The notes beneath the pieces were generated by a model. It was not told the DNA's origin. It did not search any database and saw only the letters and a list, made by a program, of their open reading frames with translations. A DNA stretch of 64,000 bases. It comes from Mycolicibacterium aurum (lineage in GTDB: Bacteria; Actinomycetota; Actinomycetes; Mycobacteriales; Mycobacteriaceae). The stretch spans positions 868,001 through 932,000 of the forward strand of contig NZ_LR134356.1 in NCBI RefSeq assembly GCF_900637195.1, read 5' to 3'. The translations under genes and the position numbers were made by a program. Of the stretch, positions 25,947-33,562 are shown in pieces; the first letter of the stretch is position 1, and each line of letters starts with the position of its first letter.

Positions 25947-27331
25947 TGCCTTACGAGACTTTGTCAGGTGGGCACGAGAAGGCCTCTCGGCTTGGTCACG
26001 CGACCGCGGCAGTGCGCGCCCTTGCGGACAAGTCTGACTTTTACGTACCCGCTGAGAAGCTTGGCGACACTTCATGGTTGAGAGAACGTATCCTCTCTAG
26101 GGAGGGCCTACCGCCGTCAGCGGCGACGTTGAAGTCTGCTCTCGCAATCGACGGTTCGAATGTGGCCGAGGCCGTCCGTGACGGTATGCCATCTGTTGTG
26201 TATGGATATGCGCAGGCGGCGGCAGCATTCGTCGATCTTGAGATCATGGAGCAGCAGCGGATGCAACGCTTCGTTGACCCCGTGGCGATAGCGGAAGCAG
26301 TCAACAGCGCGTTGATCTCTCTTGATCTTCCGATTGCCGGAGCATACGCGCGCGAAGGCATAGGCATCGTAACGTCGTGGCGTGAGCTGATCGCAAGACT
26401 GTTCGCTACCAAGAAGATTGAGGTCAATCGCCTCGACCAAAGCTTGCTTGATCTGCTGATGCTATTACACGGAGCGCCCGGCGCTCCGTCGGAAGTGGTA
26501 CCCGTCAACTGTCCTAATGGAGTCTGTTCCGAAAAGGACATTGAGGTCCCGGCCGATGGGAGGCAGTGTCCATCTTGCGGTTTCGACCTGTATCCGACAG
26601 ACACGCTCCGAATACACGAGGCGGTAGGTGAAGAAGGTCGAAATGAAGAGCCGCTAGGTCGACTTCGGTCTGTAGTCGAACTCTTGGTGCTGGTTGGCCT
26701 AACCACGCTGCTATGGGAGCAATCCCGTAATGATCTGCTTGCGTCAACGCTTTTCATCCTCGACGGGCCCTTGGCCATGTATGGCGAGCCAGCCAAGCTG
26801 CGCGGTCGCGCTGAAGATTACTTCCAAGCGATGGCGAACACAACGCCAGGCGAAGGGCCGTATATCTGCGGCATTGAAAAGTCGGGAGCGATGGTCGATT
26901 ACGCGCGCCAGCTCGCACATCACGATGTGCTTGTGTCCGGTGAGCTCCTGATTTGCGATAGCGCTGTCATTGGGCGAATCGCCAACACAGCTGACCCAGG
27001 CAACTACGGAAAGGAAACGTATTGGGGTCGGAAGTTTATCTATCGAGCGCAGGACGGCCGCGTAGTCGTTCCAACGGTAATGCCGGCTAACGGACCGGCT
27101 TACGCCGCGGGTGGCGGTCAACCAGGTCCGAGCGGTTATCCCACCCTAACGGCGATCCTAGATGTCATCGATCGAACGGGCTCCTCTATGTATCGCGACG
27201 GAATAATCCCAGTGGCGGCGGCGCATGGTAAGGCAGCATTTCCGATCGGTGTCGGGACAGACGTGTTGCGTCTGGTCGCCAAACGCAAACTGGGGTTGGA
27301 TCATTCGGCGGGTGGTGGACCATCTCGGTGA
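25946..27331 (+). CDS. NurA-type nuclease with zinc-ribbon insertion
   Basis: A 461-residue protein. The NurA pattern is present: LAIDGSN (Asp 69), LFILDGPLAMYG (Asp 273) and CGIEKSGAMVDYARQL (Lys 312), which mark the RNase H-like metal-dependent core. Between the first and second motif lies a four-cysteine ribbon (Cys 189, 194, 208, 211: NCPNGVC...QCPSCGF), not part of the archaeal NurA I know. About 60 extra residues precede the core. NurA is a 5'-3' exonuclease and endonuclease driven by HerA. It overlaps herA (TAATG) and the methyltransferase (GTGA), so all three are translationally coupled. Confidence 0.82.
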   Translation: MPYETLSGGHEKASRLGHATAAVRALADKSDFYVPAEKLGDTSWLRERILSREGLPPSAATLKSALAIDGSNVAEAVRDGMPSVVYGYAQAAAAFVDLEIMEQQRMQRFVDPVAIAEAVNSALISLDLPIAGAYAREGIGIVTSWRELIARLFATKKIEVNRLDQSLLDLLMLLHGAPGAPSEVVPVNCPNGVCSEKDIEVPADGRQCPSCGFDLYPTDTLRIHEAVGEEGRNEEPLGRLRSVVELLVLVGLTTLLWEQSRNDLLASTLFILDGPLAMYGEPAKLRGRAEDYFQAMANTTPGEGPYICGIEKSGAMVDYARQLAHHDVLVSGELLICDSAVIGRIANTADPGNYGKETYWGRKFIYRAQDGRVVVPTVMPANGPAYAAGGGQPGPSGYPTLTAILDVIDRTGSSMYRDGIIPVAAAHGKAAFPIGVGTDVLRLVAKRKLGLDHSAGGGPSR

Positions 27332-28539
27332 TAAGAGCATCGACGCCCCTTGCAAACGAAGAGCTAAACGCCAAGGCGGCATCCTCCCCCACAAGCTCAG
27401 CTACACGGCACGTCGGTCGGCTCGCGCGAGGTATTCGTAGCCAGCCGAAGCCGGTCGATCATCCCCTTGCGTGTGGGCGTTATCAGACGCCGCTACGGTA
27501 TCCGGGTGCAAAAAGCGGGCTCGCCCCGCTAATCACGCACTTGATTCAGGCAGCCTCCAAACACCCATCCGTGGGAGAGATAGACCTCCTGGTTGAGCCG
27601 TTCGCGGGTGGCGCGTCGACATCTCTGCGCCTCGTTGGATCGGGAGTGGTCAAACGTGCCTTGCTCGCAGACGCGGATCCCTTAGTCGCAGCCTTCTGGC
27701 AGGTCGCTGCAGCACAACCAGATGCGCTGATCGCTCGCATGAGGGAGGAGCATTCGAACTTCGTCATCCCGGGCCCGTCTACTGCCGTAGCGCGCTGGGA
27801 CTACTGGCGCTCATGGAAACCGCGCCCAGGCATGTCCGCTTCGGCGGCTAGGTTCGAGACCGCAGTTAAGTGCCTCTATCTGAATCGCACTACTTTCTCG
27901 GGGATACTCCACGGGCGTGCGGGCCCCATAGGAGGACGCGCCCAAGCATCTGACTACGGAATCGGGTGTCGCTTCAACCCCGATGCGCTTGCGGAGCGGA
28001 TCGATTATGTCGGTCATCTTTACGCCACTGGCCGTCTTATCGACGTCTGGTGCATGGGCTGGCGTGAGACTCTCGAGAACACGGCGTCTGTGTACAAGAC
28101 ACTGGTCCCTAATCACGTCGTGGCGTATCTAGATCCGCCGTACCTAAACAAGTCGGCAACCCTTTACAACACGTCGTTCGCGCAACGTGGTTCCCGGAAG
28201 CGATCTGTCGCAGCCCCCGCGGGATGGCTTGATCAGCTCGACCATGAATTGCTGGCTTCGTACCTGACGCGCAAGATGCGGTATCGGTGGCTGCTGTCGT
28301 ATGACTACGACCAGGCGTTGTTGGATTCTTGCTTACTCTACGGACGTGATCGAATGACCCCTCACGGGAGTGACCGGCTCGACGCGGTGAAGCAGTGGCG
28401 GATTTCGAAGCGACTCGTTCGCCTTCGATACAGTGCGGCGGCGCGAGCCGGGCGAGGTGACGCGGATGAGCTGCTCCTCACGACGTTGCCACCCAGCACG
28501 GTGCCTCAAGATAAGACTTTCCGGTCGCTCGGACCATGA
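27328..28539 (+). CDS. D12-class adenine-N6 DNA methyltransferase (Dam-like)
   Basis: A 403-residue DNA methyltransferase using S-adenosylmethionine. Motifs are in Dam order: LRYPGAKSGL (about 56-65), the AdoMet loop VEPFAGGAS (about 89-97), KCLYLNRTTFSGI, and the catalytic AYLDPPY (about 267-272). An N-terminal extension of about 50 residues has no recognised domain; the true start could lie inside it, but GTG 27328 overlaps the NurA stop (GTGA), which favours coupling. In the operon with HerA and NurA it probably marks host DNA so that the nuclease complex attacks only unmarked DNA. The recognition site is unknown. Confidence 0.9.
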   Translation: MIRASTPLANEELNAKAASSPTSSATRHVGRLARGIRSQPKPVDHPLACGRYQTPLRYPGAKSGLAPLITHLIQAASKHPSVGEIDLLVEPFAGGASTSLRLVGSGVVKRALLADADPLVAAFWQVAAAQPDALIARMREEHSNFVIPGPSTAVARWDYWRSWKPRPGMSASAARFETAVKCLYLNRTTFSGILHGRAGPIGGRAQASDYGIGCRFNPDALAERIDYVGHLYATGRLIDVWCMGWRETLENTASVYKTLVPNHVVAYLDPPYLNKSATLYNTSFAQRGSRKRSVAAPAGWLDQLDHELLASYLTRKMRYRWLLSYDYDQALLDSCLLYGRDRMTPHGSDRLDAVKQWRISKRLVRLRYSAAARAGRGDADELLLTTLPPSTVPQDKTFRSLGP

Positions 28540-28810
28540 ATGAGGCATAAACGTGAGATGAGGGGGAGCCGGGAACCGGTCCGCACGCAATCCGCACGGT
28601 ACCCGGGTGTGACAGTAAGAGTCCGCAACTATCCATTGCCGTAATTCCCTGTCTAGCAGGGAGTTAGCTCGATGTACACATAACATCCATGGAAGTTCAC
28701 AAATTGCCGTCACCAGCGGAAATGTCGACGGAGCGATCTTAAAACCCGCAAAGGTGATGTCCTTCTGGACGGCCACGGGGCGCCGTCGGACCGTTTGAGG
28801 GGGACCCGAT
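28540..28810. other. Non-coding right part of the island with a small hairpin
   Basis: No gene seen. TCCCTG-TCTAG-CAGGGA at 28646-28662 is a perfect 6-bp stem and may end the herA-nurA-methyltransferase transcript. The rest shows no clear feature up to the IS3 remnant. Confidence 0.45.
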
Positions 28811-28824
28811 TGGTGGTCCAGTCG

Positions 28825-29690
28825 CTATGCGACTTTCGGTTGGTGGGTCGTGGCCCACTGGAGGGCAAACTCGGCTGGGGTGAGTTCGTCGTGGGCGGTG
28901 TGGGCCGGTTGGCGTTGTAGTCGCGGCGCCAGTCCTCGATGATCACCCTGGCTTCCAGTAGGGAGTCGAAGCGCCATGAGTTGAGCAGTTCATCGCGCAG
29001 TCGGCCGTTGAACGACTCGATGAAGGCGTTCTGCCACGGTGAGCCGGGATCGATAAAAAGTGAACCGGCACTGTCGAATCGACACCAATCGGACACAGCG
29101 TGCGCGACGAACTCCGGCCCGTTGTCGAAGCGCACGTAGTGCGGCGCGCCGTGGACGAGCGCGAGGCGATTCAGCACGGCGACCACACCGTCGGCATCGA
29201 TGCTGCGGTCGACCTCGATCGCCAGGGCCTCCCGGGTGAACTCATCAATGATGTTGAGCATCTTGACGGTGCGGCCGTCGGCGGTGGTGTCGAACTGGAA
29301 GTCCATCGCCCAGATCTTGTTCGGACGGATCGGCGCCATCGCCCCTGCGGCGGCCCCGATGCCGGTCAACCGCTTCTTGCGGCGCCGCTGGGGTACTCGC
29401 AGCCCCTCCTCGCGCCACAGTCGGCGGATGCGCTTGTTGTTGACCTGCCAGCCCGCGCGGCGGGCCATCTTGGCAGCGCGACGCCACCCCACCGCGGCCG
29501 GTCGGTGGACAACCGGCGCAGCCAGGAACGTAGTTCGGCTTCCTCGGTGGTCATCGGCGGCGGGGTTAGGCGCATCGTGGATCGGTGGATGCCCACCACG
29601 GTGCAGGCCCGGCGTTCAGACACCCCGAACCGCTAACGCAGCATGGTCGCTGCGCGGCGTTTGCGGTTCGGGGTCAGAAGTTTCCCGACC
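28825..29690 (-). pseudogene. IS3 family transposase OrfB, broken by a stop and two frameshifts
   Basis: The rve/DDE integrase core is clear: NKIWAMDFQFDTTADGRTVK, VRFDNGPEFVAHAVSDWC, SPWQNAFIESFNGRLRDELL. Three lesions break it. A TAG replaces a probable GAG between AATMLR and RFGVSERR (near 29633). A one-base loss near 29489 splits DRPRWG from WRRAAKMARRAG. A second one-base loss near 28900 shifts the C-terminus away from the expected HDELTPAEFALQWA, whose frame ends at 28825. Non-functional. Confidence 0.85.
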
Positions 29691-29961
29691 CGATCTCCTT
29701 GAGCATGTCGATGTCGAGGGCCTGATTGGCGACCAACTTCTTGAGGCGGGCGTTCTCGGCCTCGAGCTCCTTGAGTCGCTTGGCGTCGTTGGCCTTCATA
29801 CCGCCGTACTGCGCCAGCCAGCGATGCCACGTCGATTCCGCAATTTCCAGATGCCGACCCACCTCGGCCAGCTCCTGGCCCGAAGCGAGCAGCTTGTTGC
29901 CCTCGGCGAGCTTGCGGATGATCTGATCCGGGGTGTGCCGCCGGCGCTTGTTCGATGCCAT
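29674..29961 (-). CDS. IS3 family transposase OrfA
   Basis: A 95-residue protein with a helix-turn-helix (RRHTPDQIIRKLAEGNKLLASGQELAEVGRHLEIAESTWHRW, written here only by its ends RRHTPDQ and AESTWHRW) and a leucine zipper-like C-terminus (LKELEAENARLKKLVANQAL). In IS3 elements OrfA binds the ends and is fused to OrfB by frameshifting. Here OrfB is broken, so the product is probably useless or acts only as a repressor. Confidence 0.8.
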   Translation of the reverse strand: MASNKRRRHTPDQIIRKLAEGNKLLASGQELAEVGRHLEIAESTWHRWLAQYGGMKANDAKRLKELEAENARLKKLVANQALDIDMLKEIGSGNF

Positions 29962-30157
29962 GTCGTTGGTGATTCTTCCTGCCCGAAGCGTCCGGGCAAC
30001 AGAGTCCCACAACGACTGGACCACCACAGGGGGCTCACCTGACGTTCCGTGAGCCGGTCGAAGGACGAAGACAACATTGAAGTAGAGGTTCAAGGCGCTT
30101 TGGAGACATAGGCTCCGACGACGCAGAGGGGAGGGTCTAAAGCCCTCTGACCTGCTC

Positions 30158-30210
30158 GGCGGCTGACGGGACTTGAACCCCGTGACTCCCAGATCAAAGC
30201 TGGTGGTCTG
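30158..30210 (-). other. tRNA-like 3' half (degenerate), possible attachment-site remnant
   Basis: On the minus strand there is an anticodon-arm-like stem and loop (CCAG-CTTTGAT-CTGG), then a T-arm-like ACGGG-GTTCAAGT-CCCGT, with one extra base in the loop, and an acceptor-like CAGCCGC end. No matching 5' half (GCGGCTG) is present upstream, so this is not a working tRNA. A short hairpin (CAGAGGG with CCCTCTG, 30124-30149) follows. Integrated elements often leave tRNA 3' ends at their borders, but no matching copy was found on the left side of the island. Confidence 0.35.
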
Positions 30211-30507
30211 GACTCGTTGCCGTGAAAACACCGCGGCGGTAGTCAGGACAGTTCTGCGTATCGGTTCATGTTCCCCATGTCTCGCCGTTCTGCGGCTTAA
30301 GGCAGGCGCACCGAACCCGTAGTGCCGACCGGCGCGGCCTCCCAGGTCGATCTCCAGTGCAGGTCAAGCAATGTCGAGGCCCCCTAATCCGCCAATCCCA
30401 CCGAATCTGAGTACTCGCTGTGAAGTCCGAGGCCGTAGGCTGCTGTCTTGACACCGACGGTGGCAGGACTGCGCCGATCTACCGCACCCCACCCGAGGAC
30501 ACCCCTG
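30211..30507. other. Upstream region of the desaturase gene; no feature recognised
   Basis: No gene or strong repeat seen. It must contain the desaturase promoter. GAGGA at about 30495 is the ribosome site for ATG 30508. Confidence 0.4.
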
Positions 30508-31602
30508 ATGGCGATCGCCGATGTCTCCACGTACACGCATCTGAGCAGTCAAGACATCGACGCGATCGCGGACGAGCTCTACGCGATCCGCCGTGACGTC
30601 GAGGAGTCGCTCGGAGCGAAGGATGCGGCCTACATCCGCCGGACGATCGTCGTCCAGCGAGCACTCGACGTCGCAGCGCGTCTGATGATCGCTGGCAGCC
30701 GGTCGAGGAAAGGTTGGTGGCTGGGCACCGCGTCGCTGGCCTTCGCGAAATCCATCGAGAACATGGAGCTCGGCCACAACATCTCCCACGGACAGTGGGA
30801 CTGGATGAACGACCCGGAGATCCACTCCAGCAATTGGGAGTGGGACATGGTCGGATCGTCAGCGCAGTGGCGGTACTCCCACAACTACCGACACCACATC
30901 TTCAGCAACGTGCTCGGCATGGACGAGGACATCGGCTACCGCCTCCTACGGGTGACACCCGACCAACCGTGGCGCCATCCCTACCTGTGGACGCCACTGC
31001 GAAACCTAGCGTTGGCAGCGACCTTCGAGTGGGGTATCGCTCTGCACGGCCTGCGCTCGGAGCGCGATCGGGTCGACACGCCAGCGGGCAGGGCTGCGGA
31101 GCAACGTCGATTTTTCGGCAAGGTCGCCCGCCAACTGAGCAAGGATTACGTGGTCCTCCCCGCCCTGAGTCTCCGACGGTGGCGTCGGACTCTCGCAGCC
31201 AACCTCACCGCGAACCTGCTCCGCAACCTGTGGGTGTACGTGAACATCATCTGCGGGCACATCCCCGACGGTGCCGAGACATTCGACCCGGCCGTGCTCG
31301 ACGGCGAGACCAAAGGCGAGTGGTACCTGCGGCAGATGCTCGGGGCCGCGAACTTCAAAGCCGGCCCGCTGTTGGCATTCTCAGGTGGCCACCTGTGCTA
31401 CCAGATCGAACACCACCTGTTTCCTGACCTACCGAGCAACCGCCTCGCCCAGGTCAGCATCCGCGTACGGGAACTGTGCGAGAAGTACGACCTGCCGTAC
31501 AACACCGGATCGTTCGCGAGCCAGTACTTCCGGACGCAGCGGACCATTCACAAGCTGGCGGTTCCCGACGGCATTCTGACCGCCGCCGACACGCGCGGGT
31601 AG
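30508..31602 (+). CDS. Membrane-type fatty acid desaturase
   Basis: A 364-residue di-iron desaturase with the three histidine boxes of the membrane class: HNISHGQWDW, HNYRHHIF and QIEHHLFP. The last is the variant with Gln before the HxxHH box. It introduces a double bond in an acyl chain in the membrane; the mycobacterial relative by type is DesA3. There are few strong hydrophobic helices near the N-terminus, and no fused cytochrome b5 or reductase. ATG 30508 follows GAGGA; the frame stays open upstream to 30448. It is the first ordinary gene after the island. Confidence 0.85.
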   Translation: MAIADVSTYTHLSSQDIDAIADELYAIRRDVEESLGAKDAAYIRRTIVVQRALDVAARLMIAGSRSRKGWWLGTASLAFAKSIENMELGHNISHGQWDWMNDPEIHSSNWEWDMVGSSAQWRYSHNYRHHIFSNVLGMDEDIGYRLLRVTPDQPWRHPYLWTPLRNLALAATFEWGIALHGLRSERDRVDTPAGRAAEQRRFFGKVARQLSKDYVVLPALSLRRWRRTLAANLTANLLRNLWVYVNIICGHIPDGAETFDPAVLDGETKGEWYLRQMLGAANFKAGPLLAFSGGHLCYQIEHHLFPDLPSNRLAQVSIRVRELCEKYDLPYNTGSFASQYFRTQRTIHKLAVPDGILTAADTRG

Positions 31603-31620
31603 CACCGAAAGACCGCAAAC

Positions 31621-32118
31621 TCAGCTGTCTGACGGCGGATCTGCGTACCGTCGCGGCTCTTGCTCCGGGGGAATGCTCTGCGAGTCCGTGGCTGAACCCT
31701 GTGGCTGCGCGAAAATCACCCGGCGCGAATCGGGTACGTCGGAGAGTCTCTGCGGAAGGCCGTCCAGCGGATGACCGAACCAATAAATCGTGTTCGCCTC
31801 GGTTAAGCCGGCGGGCGATGAGGACGGCTGGTTCTCTTCGAAGTCGATGAGGAAGTAATACAGGGCGGCTTCGTCCACGTCCGGCCATGGACCGGCGTCG
31901 ATAACCGACACTCGGGTGTCGCGGGCGAGACCCCATGTCCGGTCTGACGGCGGAGCGGAGTAGATCACTCGGATCATCGGGCCCTCGGTCCAGGCGTGAG
32001 AGACCTGGTAGGGAGCGTGGCCCCTCGAATCGTCATTGGCGATGCGCAACAACAGCTTCCGCAATACTTCGGTCGCGAAGCGGTCGTTGTCACCGGCGGG
32101 TTCAGTTGATGGGCACAT
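31621..32118 (-). CDS. Hypothetical protein
   Basis: A 165-residue acidic protein with no recognised family. Sequences such as APYQVSHAWTEGPMIRVIYSAPPSDRTWGL and EAALYYFLIDFEEN look like a real globular domain (VSHAWTEGPMIRVIY and ALYYFLIDFEEN quoted separately as the best parts). The Pro/Asp-rich C-terminus is probably disordered. It is convergent with the desaturase, 19 bp away. The start overlaps a small upstream frame (32102-32197). Confidence 0.55.
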   Translation of the reverse strand: MCPSTEPAGDNDRFATEVLRKLLLRIANDDSRGHAPYQVSHAWTEGPMIRVIYSAPPSDRTWGLARDTRVSVIDAGPWPDVDEAALYYFLIDFEENQPSSSPAGLTEANTIYWFGHPLDGLPQRLSDVPDSRRVIFAQPQGSATDSQSIPPEQEPRRYADPPSDS

Positions 32119-32197
32119 TGTTGTTCACCCATGGTGGTGTCAGTGTCCAGCCAGGTTGCAGCTCGACCACGCCGCTGCCTCCGGCGAGCGGATACAT
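32102..32197 (-). CDS. Possible 31-residue small protein
   Basis: ATG 32197 is preceded by AAAGGAG at proper spacing, and the stop overlaps the start region of the gene at 32118. The product starts MYPLAGGSGVVELQPGW and ends in NNNVPIN. It may be a true small protein or the displaced C-terminal end of the broken frame upstream (32140-32484). Confidence 0.35.
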   Translation of the reverse strand: MYPLAGGSGVVELQPGWTLTPPWVNNNVPIN

Positions 32198-32484
32198 CGA
32201 GATGACTCCTTTCTGACCCCGTCGGGGACATCGGGCTGGCCTACGTTGACGTTGGTGACGATCCTCATCGTCGCGCTTTCGCCGGTGTCCTGGCAATCCG
32301 GTGGGCCAAGAAGGCTCTGGCTGCAATGCGTGCGGTTGATCGGCACCACGTAGACCAACGTCCCGTGGCTGCGATGCGGGTCGATTGTCTGGGTGCACGT
32401 CCGGGCCGCCGGGGCGTTGGGTGACGCCCACAGTCCAATTTGCGAAGAACCAGGTAACTGTCCGCAAGTGCCTAGGCTATTGAG
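32140..32484 (-). pseudogene. Fragment of a hypothetical protein lacking a start
   Basis: The minus-strand frame reads as plausible protein (TCGQLPGSSQIGLWASP, TCTQTIDPHRSHGTLVYVV, NRTHCSQSLLGPPDCQD) but opens with a stop at 32485-32487 and has no usable start before a TTG at 32358. Near 32210 the protein-like character passes to another frame, that of the small ORF ending at 32102. This suggests a truncated and frameshifted gene. Low confidence. Confidence 0.35.
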
Positions 32485-32499
32485 CTACCGTTTGCCGCT

Positions 32500-32805
32500 G
32501 TGGACAAACTGGGACTTCTTGTAATTGGGCTTGCGGCCGCAATCGTCTGCGCGCCTATAGCAGGCGCCGACACCGGCGGTCCGTCGTTTCCCCAGTCCAC
32601 AGGCGTATACGGAGCGCCAGTACCGCAGCAGCAAGGCTCAGATTGCGATCCAAATTACTCAGGCGCGTGCGTCCCGATCGCCAGTGATGTGGACTGTGCC
32701 AGCGGTAGCGGGAACGGCCCCGCCTACGTCCAAGGTCCCGTGACCGTGGTAGGCAATGACATCTACGATCTCGACCGAGATGGCAATGGGACTGGGTGCG
32801 AGTAG
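32500..32805 (+). CDS. Secreted protein with Excalibur-like calcium-binding motif
   Basis: A 101-residue protein with an N-terminal signal peptide (LGLLVIGLAAAIVCAPIAGA, cleavage after GA). The mature part has four cysteines and ends in YDLDRDGNGTGCE, which matches the Excalibur DxDxDGxxCE calcium-binding motif. Excalibur domains occur on surface and secreted proteins; the role is unknown. The start is GTG 32500. Confidence 0.7.
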   Translation: MDKLGLLVIGLAAAIVCAPIAGADTGGPSFPQSTGVYGAPVPQQQGSDCDPNYSGACVPIASDVDCASGSGNGPAYVQGPVTVVGNDIYDLDRDGNGTGCE

Positions 32806-32947
32806 GTCAGGCTCCGAACTGTCGGATGACGTTGCGCGAATTGCACATTGACGCGCATCGATCACGAACGGCCGCGTGTCCTGTGACCGGTCCGCCGTAA
32901 CGCCGGTGTCGGCACACTCCCGTGAATTGGTGCGTGGATCGGCGCGG

Positions 32948-33226
32948 CTACCGCAGCAGTGATCCGAGCAGTAACAGCGCGCCGAACAGCACCTCAAACA
33001 CAACGACCGCTAGCACGGCGATGAGGGCGCCCTTGGCGAATCGGTAATGCCCATCGGCGGGGATTAGCGCGGCCACACCTGCGACCAGTGCGGGAAATAG
33101 CGGCGCGAACGGCCAATAAACGCCCATTGTCAGGAATACCGACGCGAGCCCGGTGAAGAAACCTGCCAGCAGCACTGTCGGTCGCTGGTCAGGCGCCACT
33201 CCAGACTGTTCCGCTTCCGCAGTCAT
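32948..33226 (-). CDS. Small membrane protein
   Basis: A 92-residue protein starting at ATG 33226 (MTAEAEQSGVAPDQ). Three or four hydrophobic segments follow (VLLAGFFTGLASVFLTMGV, FAPLFPALVAGVAALI, GALIAVLAVVVFEVLFGALL). No family recognised. It starts 3 bp after the stop of a second small membrane protein, so the two are probably co-transcribed, possibly with the EspA/E-like gene upstream. Confidence 0.65.
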   Translation of the reverse strand: MTAEAEQSGVAPDQRPTVLLAGFFTGLASVFLTMGVYWPFAPLFPALVAGVAALIPADGHYRFAKGALIAVLAVVVFEVLFGALLLLGSLLR

Positions 33227-33228
33227 TG

Positions 33229-33522
33229 CTAACCAACCACTTTCACGATCAACCCGGCTACCCCGAACACCGCAGCCGGAATAAGGCCGACGAGCGGCGT
33301 GAGAATGGCCCCAACTGCGTAGCACCGGATGCTGTCGGCTGTGGCCCGCCGGAACGCCACGATGCCGGCACCAAGGACGGCTGCCTGAATGATGCACACC
33401 GTCGCCCATGCGACGATAGCTCCCTCAGTAGCGATGAGCGCGTAGACGGCTAACGCCCACAGCGCTCCGCCGGCAATCGCGCCGACGACGGTCGCGCGCA
33501 CCCAGTCGATCGTTGGAGTCAT
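33229..33522 (-). CDS. Small membrane protein
   Basis: About 97 residues with three or four membrane helices (ATVVGAIAGGALWALAVYAL, IVAWATVCIIQAAVLGAGIVAF, AILTPLVGLIPAAVFGVAGL, each partly quoted). No family recognised. ATG 33522 is preceded by GAGAG; ATG 33540 is the alternative. It starts 41 bp after the EspA/E-like gene ends and is probably in the same operon. Confidence 0.65.
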   Translation of the reverse strand: MTPTIDWVRATVVGAIAGGALWALAVYALIATEGAIVAWATVCIIQAAVLGAGIVAFRRATADSIRCYAVGAILTPLVGLIPAAVFGVAGLIVKVVG

Positions 33523-33562
33523 GGCGCCAGGCTCTCGCATTCGTGGATTCTAAAGAGCGTCG

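Larger units (their letters stand above)
28811..30026 (-). mobile_element. Decayed IS3-family insertion sequence
   Basis: TGGTGGTCCAGTCG at 28811-28824 is inverted exactly at 30013-30026, giving 14-bp end repeats; the outermost bases are less certain. Between them are an intact orfA and an orfB with one stop and two frame breaks. It lies at the right edge of the island and may have helped bring in or rearrange it. It is no longer able to make its own full transposase. Confidence 0.82.

Noticed and set aside
28710..29492. 260-codon frame as an intact transposase
   Set aside because: Its C-terminus is out of frame and its N-terminus lacks the first third of OrfB; it is part of a decayed IS3 gene.
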